Shown: positions 1 through 8,521, counted from the first letter of the stretch. The stretch is DNA of 33,565 nt from Segetibacter sp. (GCA_025963675.1 JAOQAJ010000301.1:1-33565); one strand, 5' to 3'. Numbers and translations are program-made. Notes: generated from the sequence alone by a model not told the origin.

Positions 1-2
1 AC

Positions 3-194
3 AATGTAATGCCTGACGAAGCAGCAAATTTCTTTAGCAGTTATGGTGAGGCATATGCTGCCAGCGGTTTTGAATTAAGTTATAAACCCGGTGATACTGC
101 CTCACTTAATAGTTATCTTGGAGATACAATGCCAACCCTTGGCGTTTTTCCTGAATTGTATATTTTTTTGGGCTTAGCTGTTTTATCAGTGTAG
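3..194 (+). CDS. C-terminal end of an unidentified protein (partial)
   Basis: This reading frame is open at the left edge of the window and ends at a TAG at 192-194, so only about 63 residues are visible. An internal ATG lies at 9, but the frame continues upstream of it, so the gene probably starts outside the window. The visible part is acidic and small-residue rich (for example PDEAANFFSSYGEAYAASGF) and ends in a hydrophobic stretch, FLGLAVLSV. I recognise no family. It could be the true end of an upstream gene or a decayed remnant. The next gene starts 74 bases later on the same strand. Confidence 0.3.
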   Translation, partial: NVMPDEAANFFSSYGEAYAASGFELSYKPGDTASLNSYLGDTMPTLGVFPELYIFLGLAVLSV

Positions 195-268
195 TTCTCA
201 AAAGCAGTATTAGGATCAAGGAAAACGGCTGTGGAAATATTGGCATTAAAATTATATACTTCGCTAAT

Positions 269-910
269 ATGATCCATCCTCATACAGAGCTTGCATTTAT
301 TAGTCCTAAAATTGGATATGGTGTTGTGGCCACCGAATTTATTCCCAAGGGAACCATTACATGGGCGTGGGACAAACTCGACCAGGTTTTTACTCCTGCG
401 CAGGTTGACAGAATGGAAGATGTTTACAAAGAGATTATAAATAAATACACATACCGGGACCAAAAGGGTCATTTTATTCTCTGCTGGGATAATTCAAGAT
501 TCGTCAATCACAGCTTCAATTCAAGTTGTATTACCACTGCATACAATTTTGAAGTTGCTGTCAGAGATATTCATCCCGGCGAAGAGTTGACTGATGATTA
601 TGGATACCTCAATTGCTTAGAGCCTTTTACTTGCCTGCCAGAACCCCATACTTCCCGCACTAAAGTGATGCCCGATGATTTATTGCATTTTTATAAAGAG
701 TGGGACGAAAAGCTTATTTCAGCTTTTCAACATTTTAATAAAGTCCCCCAACCATTGTCATTTTTAATTCAACCAACGTACCGTAAAAAAGTTGCCTCTG
801 TTGCTAGTGGCATCGAACCGATGGATTCCATTTTAAACTGTTTTTATAGCGACGACGAGAGTAAGATGCTGGTTAAAGAAGGCCTGCTTCATAGTTACAG
901 CTATGCATAG
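269..910 (+). CDS. SET-domain protein-lysine methyltransferase-like protein
   Basis: A 213-residue protein containing a SET domain, the fold that transfers methyl groups from S-adenosylmethionine to protein lysines. Visible landmarks are the opening GYGVVAT motif (residues 16-22), the pseudoknot motif RFVNHSFNSSC (77-87, equivalent to the R-x-x-N-H motif that binds SAM) and EELTDDYG (105-112, supplying the catalytic tyrosine). A CLEPFTC segment follows (116-122). The last 80 residues are unassigned. The start ATG at 269 places the SET fold right at the N-terminus, as expected, although the frame stays open upstream. There is no signal peptide, so it is cytoplasmic. Its target cannot be deduced. 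The following gene is convergent and ends 29 bases away. Family assignment is strong; substrate is unknown. Confidence 0.85.
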   Translation: MIHPHTELAFISPKIGYGVVATEFIPKGTITWAWDKLDQVFTPAQVDRMEDVYKEIINKYTYRDQKGHFILCWDNSRFVNHSFNSSCITTAYNFEVAVRDIHPGEELTDDYGYLNCLEPFTCLPEPHTSRTKVMPDDLLHFYKEWDEKLISAFQHFNKVPQPLSFLIQPTYRKKVASVASGIEPMDSILNCFYSDDESKMLVKEGLLHSYSYA

Positions 911-939
911 TTTTCCTGGCGAAGAAGAAACAAAAAATT

Positions 940-1785
940 CTAAAAAGTAATTGGGTTCTTTCTGCAATATTCATCTTCTAACTCGCGGAACGACCCATAA
1001 AGGCTTCTTGTAATTTCTCCGGGTTCTCCATTGCCGACTGTAACATTATCAATTTTCAGAACAGGCAAAATTCGTTTTGTCGTACTTGTCAAAAATACCT
1101 CCGAAGCAGCTTTCAATTCTGAAAGAGTTATTGCTCTTGCTTCTGCCTTGTATTTGTTGCCGGCAATTTCTAAAACCTTTTTCCTGGTAATTCCATGCAA
1201 TACGTTTTCTGCCGGCGTAACAACAGTTTTGTCTTTGGTAACGATAAAAACATTAGAGCGTGGAAATTCAAGAATACAACCATCTTTAAAATACAATACG
1301 TCATCTGCCTTTTGAGCAATCAACTTATCTCTTAAATAAATCGCCATCAGGTAATTAATGGATTTAGCTGTGGGAATGTCCCTTAAGTATTCGTGTAGTA
1401 TTATCGCAATCCCTTTTTCGAATTTCGCTTCTGATGAAATCTCTGCAGGTTGGTGAGTAATAATGAGATTAGGCGTTGCAGGTTCAAAGCCATCAACTGA
1501 ATATCCGCCGGTGAGGATGATTTTGAAACCAGAGGTAGGAATTCGATTCTTATCGACCAGTTCAAAAACAATTTTCCTTAAGTCTTCCCTTGTTTTGCGA
1601 GGATCCAAATGCAGATAATCTGCAGATCTAAAGAAACGGTCAAAATAATCATCTATAAAAAGAGGCACATAATTGCTCGTTCTAAAAAAATCAAAAATGC
1701 CGAAACCTCGTTGGATCGAAAGATCACTTATACCAATGAAAGCTTCTTTTTCATCAACAAAACGATCATTAAGAAATACAATCAT
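940..1785 (-). CDS. Class IV (PLP-dependent) aminotransferase
   Basis: A 281-residue fold-type IV aminotransferase, the family of branched-chain aminotransferase, D-amino-acid aminotransferase and aminodeoxychorismate lyase. The N-terminal RGFGIFDFFRT (residues 26-36) is the usual family start, the PLP lysine is K141 in TAKSINYL, and the phosphate-binding E-x4-N signature is ILEFPRSNVF (E173, N178). Length fits the family. The substrate cannot be fixed from the sequence: the protein could be a D-amino-acid or branched-chain-type transaminase, or PabC-like. It lies 34 bases downstream of nadB on the same strand, so the two are probably co-transcribed, with no obvious terminator between them. 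Confidence 0.85.
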   Translation of the reverse strand: MIVFLNDRFVDEKEAFIGISDLSIQRGFGIFDFFRTSNYVPLFIDDYFDRFFRSADYLHLDPRKTREDLRKIVFELVDKNRIPTSGFKIILTGGYSVDGFEPATPNLIITHQPAEISSEAKFEKGIAIILHEYLRDIPTAKSINYLMAIYLRDKLIAQKADDVLYFKDGCILEFPRSNVFIVTKDKTVVTPAENVLHGITRKKVLEIAGNKYKAEARAITLSELKAASEVFLTSTTKRILPVLKIDNVTVGNGEPGEITRSLYGSFRELEDEYCRKNPITF

Positions 1786-1819
1786 TTACACACTTTAAAA
1801 AGTGAAACAAAAAATCTAT

Positions 1820-3442
1820 CTACATAATAATATTTTCCTTCAACGCGCTCTTTTCCGGATAGTCAGTATTGAAATGCAAACCGCGGCTTTCTTTCCTGAA
1901 TGACGCTCCTTTTACAATCAGGTAACCAACGCTTATCAGGTTTCTTAGTTCACACAACTGGGGAGAAACTTTGGTGGAACGATAAAGATCTTCAGTTTCT
2001 TCAAAAAGTAAATCCAATCTTTTTAATGCCCTGGTTAAACGTACGTTCGTGCGTACTATACCTACATAATCACTCATCACCTGTTGCAGTTCTTTCATGC
2101 TTTGGGTAATCAGGATCATCTCTTTTGGTTCGCGTGTTCCCTCAGCATTCCAGTCAGGAATTTCTGCTTCGGAACCTGCCATCCCTTCTGACCTCAAATA
2201 CTGAAGCTCTTCAAACTTTTCCGCAGAATGCAGGTAGGCCCTGTGACCAAATACCATAGCTTCAAGTAAACTATTGCTTGCAAGGCGATTAGCTCCATGT
2301 AATCCTGTGCTTGCACATTCACCGCAGGCATAAAGATTCCTAATTGAGGTTCGCGCATACTCATCTGTTTTAATGCCACCGCAACTATAATGCGCTGCCG
2401 GTGCAACCGGTATCATGTTAATTGTAACATCAATGCCGAGGCTTAAACACTTTTGATGAATGTTAGGAAAATGATGAATGAATTTATCAAGAGGCATGTG
2501 TCGGCAATCAAGATATACATGCTCGGTACCATTCTTCTTCATTTCGCTGTCGATAGCACGTGCAACAATATCACGGGGAGCAAGATCTTTTCGCTCATCA
2601 TAACGCTCCATAAAAGCTTCACCAAACTTGTTTCTTAAAATTCCACCGTCCCCTCTGACGGCTTCAGTTATCAAAAACGAAGGCGATTCTCCTGGTTGAA
2701 ATAAAGCAGTAGGATGGAATTGTATGAACTCCATATTTTCTATTCTGCCTTTTGCCCTGTATACCATCGCCACTCCATCACCAGTTGCGATGATCGGATT
2801 TGTTGTTGTTCGATACGCTTGTCCATTTCCTCCTGTGGCTAAAACTGTAACATTTGAGATTATTTTTTCTATCTCATTTGTTTCAAGGTTTAATACATAT
2901 ACCCCGTAACACTGAATGTCTAAAGTTGATTTGGTAACAAGGTAACCCAGATGATGTTGGGTAATCAGGTCTATTACAAACCAATGATTGATCAGCCTGA
3001 TATTTGGAAGGCTTTGTATTTTTTGCAAGAGGGCCCTTTCCATTTCTCTTCCCGTAACATCTTTATGGTGCAGGATGCGGTTGACACTGTGGCCGCCTTC
3101 TTTGCCTAAGGTATAGTCGCCGTCAGGGTCTTTGTCAAACTGCGCTCCCCATTCTATGATCTCGCGTATTCTTTGCGGACCTTCTTTGACAACGATCTCT
3201 ACAATCTTTTCATTGCAAAGGCCATCACCGGCTATTAAAGTGTCTTCTATATGTTTTTGGTAACTGTCATTTTCATCATCCCAAACACCAGCAATTCCAC
3301 CCTGTGCGTACTTGGTATTGGTTTCATCAGAATGGGCTTTGGTTATTACAGTGACCTGCTTGTCAGGTCTCGCTTCTGCAACCTTTAATGCATATGTAAG
3401 TCCTGCTATACCGCTGCCAATTACCAGAAAGTCTGTTTGCAT
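1820..3442 (-). CDS. nadB: L-aspartate oxidase (NAD biosynthesis)
   Basis: A 540-residue flavoprotein that oxidises L-aspartate to iminoaspartate, the first step of de novo NAD synthesis. The FAD-binding Rossmann motif GSGIAGL is at the N-terminus (residues 8-14), followed by the NadB/SdhA-family hallmark TKYAQGGIAGV, the glycine-rich GGHSVNRILHH segment, HPTALF, and the C-terminal FAD contact CGECASTGLHGANRLASNSL. The latter distinguishes NadB from succinate dehydrogenase. The start ATG at 3442 precedes the FAD motif by only a few codons. nadA and nadC are not nearby. The downstream aminotransferase probably shares the transcript. Recognition is secure. Confidence 0.95.
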   Translation of the reverse strand: MQTDFLVIGSGIAGLTYALKVAEARPDKQVTVITKAHSDETNTKYAQGGIAGVWDDENDSYQKHIEDTLIAGDGLCNEKIVEIVVKEGPQRIREIIEWGAQFDKDPDGDYTLGKEGGHSVNRILHHKDVTGREMERALLQKIQSLPNIRLINHWFVIDLITQHHLGYLVTKSTLDIQCYGVYVLNLETNEIEKIISNVTVLATGGNGQAYRTTTNPIIATGDGVAMVYRAKGRIENMEFIQFHPTALFQPGESPSFLITEAVRGDGGILRNKFGEAFMERYDERKDLAPRDIVARAIDSEMKKNGTEHVYLDCRHMPLDKFIHHFPNIHQKCLSLGIDVTINMIPVAPAAHYSCGGIKTDEYARTSIRNLYACGECASTGLHGANRLASNSLLEAMVFGHRAYLHSAEKFEELQYLRSEGMAGSEAEIPDWNAEGTREPKEMILITQSMKELQQVMSDYVGIVRTNVRLTRALKRLDLLFEETEDLYRSTKVSPQLCELRNLISVGYLIVKGASFRKESRGLHFNTDYPEKSALKENIIM

Positions 3443-3598
3443 GCAATTCGTTTCTTGCTTTAATGATTATTCATTCTTCAAAATAATTTTAAAGATAAAC
3501 GTCTTTCGAATAAAGTTGTAAAAAGTGAAATGCGAAAAAGTCAAAGGTGAAAAGTGAGATCATTTTTGAACCGGGCAATATTGCTACTAGTTGGCCCC

Positions 3599-3619
3599 GG
3601 TTGCGTCGCACTCTTGTGC
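3599..3619 (+). repeat. Dispersed intergenic repeat, copy 1 (divergent tail)
   Basis: GGTTGCGTCGCACTCTTGTGC matches the tail of the dispersed repeat seen at 9785, 13626 and other sites, in the CGTTGCGTCGC variant form. The upstream head box is not clear here. It lies 125 bases before tRNA-Leu. Confidence 0.5.
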
Positions 3620-3710
3620 TGTATATCTTTCGATGCAAACAACAATTGCCGCTGATATTGCTTTTGAGAAAAAGAAGTAGTTTTTTGAAAAATTTAATAA
3701 ATGCTGATTT

Positions 3711-3737
3711 TTGTTTTTGTGAAAACCCCTACTTTTG
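3711..3737 (+). promoter_or_regulatory. Promoter of tRNA-Leu
   Basis: A perfect Bacteroidota -7 box TACTTTTG at 3730-3737 sits eight bases before the tRNA. A TTG-containing -33 candidate starts at 3711, with a 16-base spacer, which is shorter than the usual 19-20. The position fits transcription starting just upstream of the mature tRNA. Confidence 0.6.
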
Positions 3738-3744
3738 CAACCCC

Positions 3745-3826
3745 GCGGATGTGGCGAAATTGGCAGACGCACTAGACTTAGGATCTAGCGCCGCAAGGCA
3801 TGTAGGTTCGACCCCTATCATCCGCA
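3745..3826 (+). tRNA. tRNA-Leu (anticodon UAG)
   Basis: An 82-base tRNA. The acceptor stem GCGGATG (3745-3751) pairs perfectly with CATCCGC (3819-3825), followed by discriminator base A. The anticodon stem CTAGA/TCTAG (3772-3776 and 3784-3788) encloses loop CTTAGGA, giving anticodon TAG at 3779-3781, which reads CUA and probably other CUN leucine codons. The T-arm holds GGTTCGACCCC. A longer variable arm fits a class II leucine tRNA. The 3' CCA is not encoded and must be added enzymatically. It is a single-gene unit with its own promoter and terminator. Confidence 0.96.
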
Positions 3827-3828
3827 CT

Positions 3829-3859
3829 AAAAACCTGGCTGTAAATAGTCAGGTTTTTT
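3829..3859 (+). terminator. Terminator after tRNA-Leu
   Basis: Hairpin with arms AAAAACCTG (3829-3837) and CAGGTTTTT (3850-3858) and a 12-base loop, ending in a T run. It starts two bases after the tRNA discriminator, so it closes the tRNA transcript. Confidence 0.85.
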
Positions 3860-3860
3860 G

Positions 3861-3920
3861 TTTTGATACTACAGGAGAGCGATGTTGCGATAGTTGAACG
3901 GAGCGTCGCAACAAAAGTGA
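3861..3920 (+). repeat. Dispersed intergenic repeat, copy 2 (degenerate)
   Basis: This stretch begins with the head-like box TTTTGATACTACA and continues into GTTGCGA-type sequence. It contains its own inverted repeat, TGTTGCGA (3883-3890) with TCGCAACA (3906-3913). I read it as a rearranged or degenerate member of the dispersed repeat family. It lies directly after the tRNA terminator. Confidence 0.4.
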
Positions 3921-4027
3921 CATAAAAAATATGCGGCTGATTTACAAAAAATTAAGTGCATTAGCAGCAGCTCCTGTTTTTATAGGGTTAAAAATAATTA
4001 TGTATACTTTTTTTCGGCTCTAAAACT

Positions 4028-4035
4028 TACCTTCG
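4028..4035 (+). promoter_or_regulatory. -7 promoter box of tig
   Basis: TACCTTCG matches TAnnTTTG with one change, 71 bases before the tig start. No good -33 box is visible. The same TTCG variant is seen in the minus-strand promoter at 10096-10127. Confidence 0.45.
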
Positions 4036-4106
4036 CAGCCCGAAAAATTCAGCAGGCTATCGTTGTTTGCCGAAACGTTATAAAAATTTATATAAAATTA
4101 ATTAGT

Positions 4107-5468
4107 ATGGCTACGGTTTCAAGAGAGAATATTGGTAAGCTGACAGACAAGTTAACTGTTAAGCTTTCTAAAGACGATTACATGCCGGCGTTTGAACAAT
4201 CGCTGAAAAAATATGCTAAGACTGCAAACATTCCCGGTTTTCGTAAAGGAATGGTTCCGGCAGGAATGATAAAGAAAATGCATGGTGCACCCGTGTTTAC
4301 CGAAGAAGTCCTGCGTACCGTTGAGAAAGAACTCAACAAATATATGCAGGACGAAAAGCTGGATATATTTGCCCAACCCCTGCCTCTTGAAACGGATGCC
4401 CGCCAGTTGGATATGAACAATCCTGCTGATTACGCATTTGCCTTTGAAATTGGTTTAAAGCCTGCTATTGATATTGATGTTAAGAATATTACCGTTACCC
4501 GGCACAAGGTTGATGTAACAGATGCAATGATTGACGAAGAAGTTGACCGCTTAAAGGTTCGTCATGGAAAAATGACTGACCCGGAAGAGGTGACTACTGA
4601 AGAAAATGTGCTAAACGTAACCTTTGCTGAAAGTGATGCTGAAGGCAACGAAATCGAAGGTGGAATAAACAAGGGAAACTCTGTTTTGGTTAAATATTTT
4701 GCTGAGGGATTTCGCCCACAGCTAATGGGAAAGAAAAAAGACGATACGCTTGTATTGCAGTTGAACACTGCTTTTGATGAAAAAGAAAGAGAGTGGATTA
4801 CAAGTGATTTGGGAATTGCGGTAAATGAAGAAGGGGCAGCCGATAAGTTTTTCAAAATGACCATCACTAAAGTTGGGCTGGTTGAAAAACCTGAAATGAA
4901 TGAAGAATTCTTTTCGCAGGCATTTCCGGGACGAAACATAGTAAGCGAAGATGATTTTCGTAATGCGGTGAAAGAAGGCATTCAGGCTACCTGGGATGCT
5001 CAAAGTCGTAATCAATTGCACGACCAGATTTACCATCAGCTGATCGACCATACCCCAATTGATTTTCCTGAGGACTTTTTAAAACGCTGGATGCAGCAGG
5101 GGCAGGAAGAGCCTAAAACTGCCGAAGAGGCAGAAAAGGAATATCCTTCTTTTGCCAACTCTCTAAAGTGGACTTTAATAACAACGCAGCTTACTACTCA
5201 GAACGAAATAAATGTTGATCCTGCAGAAATAAAAGACTTTGCCAAGCAACAAATCATGGGTTACATGGGTGCTCAAAGTCTTGAGGAAGCCCCATGGTTA
5301 GACAGCTATGCCGAGAGTATGCTAAAAGACAAAAAATTCATTGAAAACACTTATTACCAGTTACAAACTAGCAAGTTGTTCAATGTGTTGGAGCAACAGG
5401 TAAATGTGATTGAAGACATAGTGACGCCTGAGGAATTGACTGCTATGCAGCATAATCACAGTCACTAA
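4107..5468 (+). CDS. tig: Trigger factor, ribosome-associated chaperone
   Basis: A 453-residue protein matching trigger factor, which docks on the large ribosomal subunit at the exit tunnel and shields nascent chains. The N-terminal ribosome-binding signature GFRKGMVP is at residues 44-51. The middle (about 150-245) corresponds to the PPIase/FKBP-like domain, which is divergent here, and the rest is the helical C-terminal chaperone domain. The C-terminus ends in a short His-rich tail, HNHSH. Length is normal for the family. It stands upstream of clpP-clpP-clpX, the classical arrangement in bacteria, but a terminator after it and a 200-base gap suggest a separate transcript. Confidence 0.95.
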   Translation: MATVSRENIGKLTDKLTVKLSKDDYMPAFEQSLKKYAKTANIPGFRKGMVPAGMIKKMHGAPVFTEEVLRTVEKELNKYMQDEKLDIFAQPLPLETDARQLDMNNPADYAFAFEIGLKPAIDIDVKNITVTRHKVDVTDAMIDEEVDRLKVRHGKMTDPEEVTTEENVLNVTFAESDAEGNEIEGGINKGNSVLVKYFAEGFRPQLMGKKKDDTLVLQLNTAFDEKEREWITSDLGIAVNEEGAADKFFKMTITKVGLVEKPEMNEEFFSQAFPGRNIVSEDDFRNAVKEGIQATWDAQSRNQLHDQIYHQLIDHTPIDFPEDFLKRWMQQGQEEPKTAEEAEKEYPSFANSLKWTLITTQLTTQNEINVDPAEIKDFAKQQIMGYMGAQSLEEAPWLDSYAESMLKDKKFIENTYYQLQTSKLFNVLEQQVNVIEDIVTPEELTAMQHNHSH

Positions 5469-5484
5469 TGCAGCACAAATATTT

Positions 5485-5521
5485 AAAATAAGGTCAGGCT
5501 AAGGTCTGGCCTTATTTTTTT
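5485..5521 (+). terminator. Terminator after tig
   Basis: Stem AATAAGGTCAG (5487-5497) pairs with CTGGCCTTATT (5506-5516, one G-T pair), with an eight-base loop and a T run to 5521. It lies 16 bases after the tig stop. Confidence 0.85.
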
Positions 5522-5670
5522 GCATATATCCCTTTATAAAAAAAGCTCTACATTTTAAAAAGATAAATATGTGTAGGTGCTATTTTGTCGCATTTCTTAT
5601 TTTGCATAGTATTTGAATAAACCCACTATTAATTAACAACTGTTATCTTCACTTCAATAAATTATACTAA

Positions 5671-6363
5671 ATGAATTTTGGAAAAGAATTTGAAAAATAT
5701 GCTGTGAAGGATCGCGGCATCAGCAGCGCCACGTTGCACAATGTGCAGCAGCACCAGATAACCAACCTTACTCCATATATCATAGAAGAAAGGCCCTTGA
5801 ATGTGGCGAGCATGGACGTATTTAGCCGTTTAATGATGGATAGGATTATATTTTTAGGCGAAGGAATAAATGACTACGTAGCCAATATTGTTACCGCTCA
5901 ATTACTTTTTCTGGAAAGTACTGACCGAAGCCGTGACATTCAAATGTATATAAACAGCCCGGGAGGTAGTGTGTATGCCGGCCTTGGTATTTACGATACT
6001 ATGCAGTTTATCGGTCCTGATGTGTCAACCATTTGTACAGGTATTGCAGCAAGTATGGGTGCAGTATTGATGTGTGCAGGCGTAAAGGGCAAACGTACTG
6101 CACTGAAACACAGCCGTGTTATGATGCACCAGCCTAGCGGTGGCATAGGTGGGCAAGCAAGCGATATTTTGATTACAGTAAATGAGATCAAAAAGATCAA
6201 AAAAGAATTGTATGATATCATTGCCTTCCATTCAGGAAAAACGTCTGAACAGGTAGCAAAAGATAGCGACAGGGATTACTGGATGAGCGCCGAAGAAGCC
6301 AAGAACTATGGTCTCGTCGATGAAGTACTGCTAATTAATCCCAGGAAACAGAACAAAGATTAA
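5671..6363 (+). CDS. clpP: ATP-dependent Clp protease proteolytic subunit (first copy)
   Basis: A 230-residue ClpP serine peptidase subunit, which assembles into a double heptameric chamber fed by ClpX. The catalytic triad is complete: Ser128 in GIAASMGAVL, His153 in MMHQPSGG and Asp202 in DRDYWM, with the same 25 and 49 residue spacings as in E. coli ClpP. The oxyanion-side motif INSPGGSVYAG is present. A roughly 40-residue N-terminal extension precedes the conserved core (ERPLNVASMDVFSRLMMDRIIFLGEGI), containing the propeptide and axial-loop region. It is followed 74 bases later by a second, dissimilar clpP, then clpX. The start ATG at 5671 is the only good one. Confidence 0.95.
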   Translation: MNFGKEFEKYAVKDRGISSATLHNVQQHQITNLTPYIIEERPLNVASMDVFSRLMMDRIIFLGEGINDYVANIVTAQLLFLESTDRSRDIQMYINSPGGSVYAGLGIYDTMQFIGPDVSTICTGIAASMGAVLMCAGVKGKRTALKHSRVMMHQPSGGIGGQASDILITVNEIKKIKKELYDIIAFHSGKTSEQVAKDSDRDYWMSAEEAKNYGLVDEVLLINPRKQNKD

Positions 6364-6437
6364 GAGAAGCGAAAAGTGAGTAGGGTTGATCTTTCACAGC
6401 ACTTCAAAATTTTAAAAAAATTAATATTATTACGAAA

Positions 6438-7073
6438 ATGATCACATCAGAATATATAGTTAATCCTTACCGGATGGATGATGAAGAAGAAAAACCGAAA
6501 GAAGAACAACCATCTGCTGAAAGTAAACTTTTGGCAAAAAAGATGGAAAAACAATTCTTTGAGAAAAGAAGCGTTTATCTATGGGGAGTAGTTGATGATA
6601 AAAGCGCGAAAGATGTCGTTAGTAAACTTTTATTATTAGACTCAGACAAGCCGGGAGAGGAAATCAAATTTTACATAAATAGCCCCGGCGGTGTAGTCAC
6701 AAGCGGCATGGTTATTTATGATACGATTAAATTAATCAGTTCACCTGTAAGCACCATTTGTATGGGTCTTGCAGCAAGTATGGGTTCTATTTTATTGAGC
6801 GTTGGCGAGAAAGGAAAACGTTCTATTTACCCGCACGGCGAGGTCATGATTCATCAACCTAGCCTTGGCGGTTATTACCAGGGAACCAGTGCCGACCTTG
6901 AGATACAGGCAGTACAAACACAAAAGACGAAAGAGTTGGGAGCAAGAATATTGGCAGACAATTGTGGAAAGTCTTTTGAACAGATCATGAAAGATTTCGA
7001 TCGTGATTACTGGATGGATGCAAAGGAAGCGGTAGAATATGGAATTGTAGACAACATATTAGAGAAACTGTAG
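6438..7073 (+). CDS. clpP: ATP-dependent Clp protease proteolytic subunit (second, divergent copy)
   Basis: A 211-residue ClpP paralogue of the gene just upstream. The active site is intact: Ser114 in GLAASMGSIL, His139 in VMIHQPSLGG and Asp190 in DRDYWM. Between the His and the Asp it has two more residues than the first copy (GGYYQG instead of GGIG). The N-terminus is different: residues 14-28 are very acidic and charged (DDEEEKPKEEQPSAE), and the axial-loop segment of standard ClpP is not recognisable. It is therefore probably a partner subunit in a mixed ClpP1P2 complex rather than a simple duplicate; that role is inferred. No promoter is obvious between the two, so they are likely co-transcribed. 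Confidence 0.93.
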   Translation: MITSEYIVNPYRMDDEEEKPKEEQPSAESKLLAKKMEKQFFEKRSVYLWGVVDDKSAKDVVSKLLLLDSDKPGEEIKFYINSPGGVVTSGMVIYDTIKLISSPVSTICMGLAASMGSILLSVGEKGKRSIYPHGEVMIHQPSLGGYYQGTSADLEIQAVQTQKTKELGARILADNCGKSFEQIMKDFDRDYWMDAKEAVEYGIVDNILEKL

Positions 7074-7089
7074 ATTTTTGTTAAATTAC

Positions 7090-7141
7090 CGCCGCTACCC
7101 TGATAAGCTGAATGTTAAAGCTTATTTGGTAGCGGTTTTTT
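7090..7141 (+). terminator. Two-tier hairpin terminator after the second clpP
   Basis: Outer stem CCGCTACC (7092-7099) pairs with GGTAGCGG (7128-7135). Inside it, ATAAGCTT-like arms (7103-7109 and 7119-7125) form a second helix. A T run (7136-7141) follows. It ends about 95 bases before clpX, so clpX probably also has its own promoter. Confidence 0.8.
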
Positions 7142-7236
7142 GTAAATTCGCAGTTCCTTCATAAGAATAATAGAAATTTTGCAATCTACCGCCTGCTTTT
7201 ATTAATATATTCTTATGATAAGGATAATTTCATTTT

Positions 7237-8472
7237 ATGCCTAAACAAAGTCATCTACATTGTTCTTTCTGCGGAAGAAGCCGTGATGAGGTTAAGATTC
7301 TTATTGCCGGTCAGGACGGACATATTTGTGAGAACTGTGTTGAACATGCACAGGAGATCATTTCGCAGGAACTCCAATTAAAAACTGAATCTCAGCCAAC
7401 TTCTTTCAAGCTTACAGTTCGTAAGCCAGTTGAAATAAAGAAGTTTATGGACGAGTACATTATTGGCCAGGATGATGCAAAAAAAGTGCTTGCAGTAGCG
7501 GTATATAACCACTATAAGCGTTTACAATACCGTCAGACAGAATCCGATATTGAGATAGACAAGAGCAACATTATAATGGTCGGCGAAACCGGTACTGGTA
7601 AAACACTACTTGCCAAAACCATTGCCCGCCTTCTGAATGTTCCATTTGCTATAGTTGATGCAACCGTTTTTACTGAAGCAGGTTATGTAGGTGAAGACGT
7701 CGAGAGCATGCTGACGCGTTTGTTACAGAATTGCAATTACGACGTCAGTTCTGCAGAAAGAGGAATAGTTTACATTGATGAGATTGACAAGATTGCGCGC
7801 AAAGGGGATAATCCATCTATTACCCGTGATGTGAGTGGAGAAGGTGTACAACAAGGATTGTTGAAAATGCTTGAAGGAACCGAAGTGCTGGTACCGCCTC
7901 AAGGTGGACGCAAGCATCCGGAGCAAAAAATGATCAAGGTAAACACACAGAATATCCTGTTCATTTGCGGAGGTGCCTTCGATGGAATTGATAAGGTAAT
8001 TGCCCGTCGTGTAAATACCAATGCAATTGGTTTCAATGTAAACAAGCAATTGCAGGATTACCAAAGAAAAAACCTGTTACAATTTATAAACGCGCAGGAT
8101 CTAAAATCTTTCGGATTGATTCCCGAGTTACTGGGTCGTCTCCCGGTAGTTACATACTTAAATCCCTTGGATGCTGAAACGTTAAGAGCGATTTTAACCG
8201 AACCTAAAAACAGCATCATAAAGCAGTATAATCGTTTATTCGAATTAGAAGGAATTACTCTTACTATCGATAATGACGTCTACGATTTTATGGTTACGAA
8301 AGCTATGGAATACAAACTGGGTGCCCGTGGATTAAGAAGCATTTGCGAAAGCATTTTAACCGAGGCAATGTATGAATTACCAAGTTCAGGTCAAAAAACG
8401 CTTCATGTAACTCTTGAATATGCTGAAAGACAATTTGGCAAGAGCAAGATAAGTATGCTGAAAGTAGCGTAA
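7237..8472 (+). CDS. clpX: ClpX, AAA+ unfoldase of the ClpXP protease
   Basis: A 411-residue AAA+ ATPase that recognises, unfolds and threads substrates into ClpP. The N-terminal zinc-binding domain has its four cysteines (C9, C12, C31, C34). Walker A is GETGTGKT (116-123), Walker B is [11 protein letters not shown], and the pore loop GYVGEDV is present. The IGF tripeptide (264-266, [11 protein letters not shown]) is the loop that plugs into ClpP, showing that this ClpX is built to dock on a ClpP ring. Length and start are typical. It is the only Clp ATPase next to the two clpP genes, so it is the likely partner of one or both. Confidence 0.97.
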   Translation: MPKQSHLHCSFCGRSRDEVKILIAGQDGHICENCVEHAQEIISQELQLKTESQPTSFKLTVRKPVEIKKFMDEYIIGQDDAKKVLAVAVYNHYKRLQYRQTESDIEIDKSNIIMVGETGTGKTLLAKTIARLLNVPFAIVDATVFTEAGYVGEDVESMLTRLLQNCNYDVSSAERGIVYIDEIDKIARKGDNPSITRDVSGEGVQQGLLKMLEGTEVLVPPQGGRKHPEQKMIKVNTQNILFICGGAFDGIDKVIARRVNTNAIGFNVNKQLQDYQRKNLLQFINAQDLKSFGLIPELLGRLPVVTYLNPLDAETLRAILTEPKNSIIKQYNRLFELEGITLTIDNDVYDFMVTKAMEYKLGARGLRSICESILTEAMYELPSSGQKTLHVTLEYAERQFGKSKISMLKVA

Positions 8473-8485
8473 TTGATTAAGACAT

Positions 8486-8521
8486 AAAAAAAAGCCCTGG
8501 ATTTTTTCCAGGGCTTTTTTT
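8486..8521 (+). terminator. Terminator after clpX
   Basis: A strong hairpin: AAAGCCCTGG (8491-8500) pairs with CCAGGGCTTT (8508-8517), flanked by A and T runs, so it could work in both directions. It starts 14 bases after the clpX stop. Confidence 0.92.

Larger units (their letters stand above)
3443..3744. other. Intergenic region between nadB and tRNA-Leu
   Basis: About 300 bases with no convincing gene. Positions 3521-3560 carry irregular GTGAAA-type repeats (GTAAAAAGTGAAATGCGAAA and onward), resembling another such run at 21706-21741. A divergent copy of the dispersed repeat described elsewhere lies at 3599-3619. The tRNA promoter occupies the right end. Confidence 0.5.

Noticed and set aside
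113-472. Minus-strand frame of 119 codons opposite the SET gene
   Set aside because: It lies antisense over the conserved SET motifs and has no recognisable protein features, so it is a shadow frame.
3587-3897. Open frames across the tRNA-Leu region on both strands
   Set aside because: They translate the tRNA, its terminator and repeat DNA; the tRNA structure is unambiguous and no family resemblance is seen.
3599-3920. Repeat copies flanking tRNA-Leu as attachment sites of an integrated element
   Set aside because: No integrase, no cargo genes and no duplicated tRNA 3' end; only 125 bases separate the first copy from the tRNA.
4562-5051. Two minus-strand frames of over 100 codons opposite tig
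   Set aside because: They are antisense to a clear trigger factor gene, with low-complexity Ser/Phe-rich translations typical of reverse-strand shadows.
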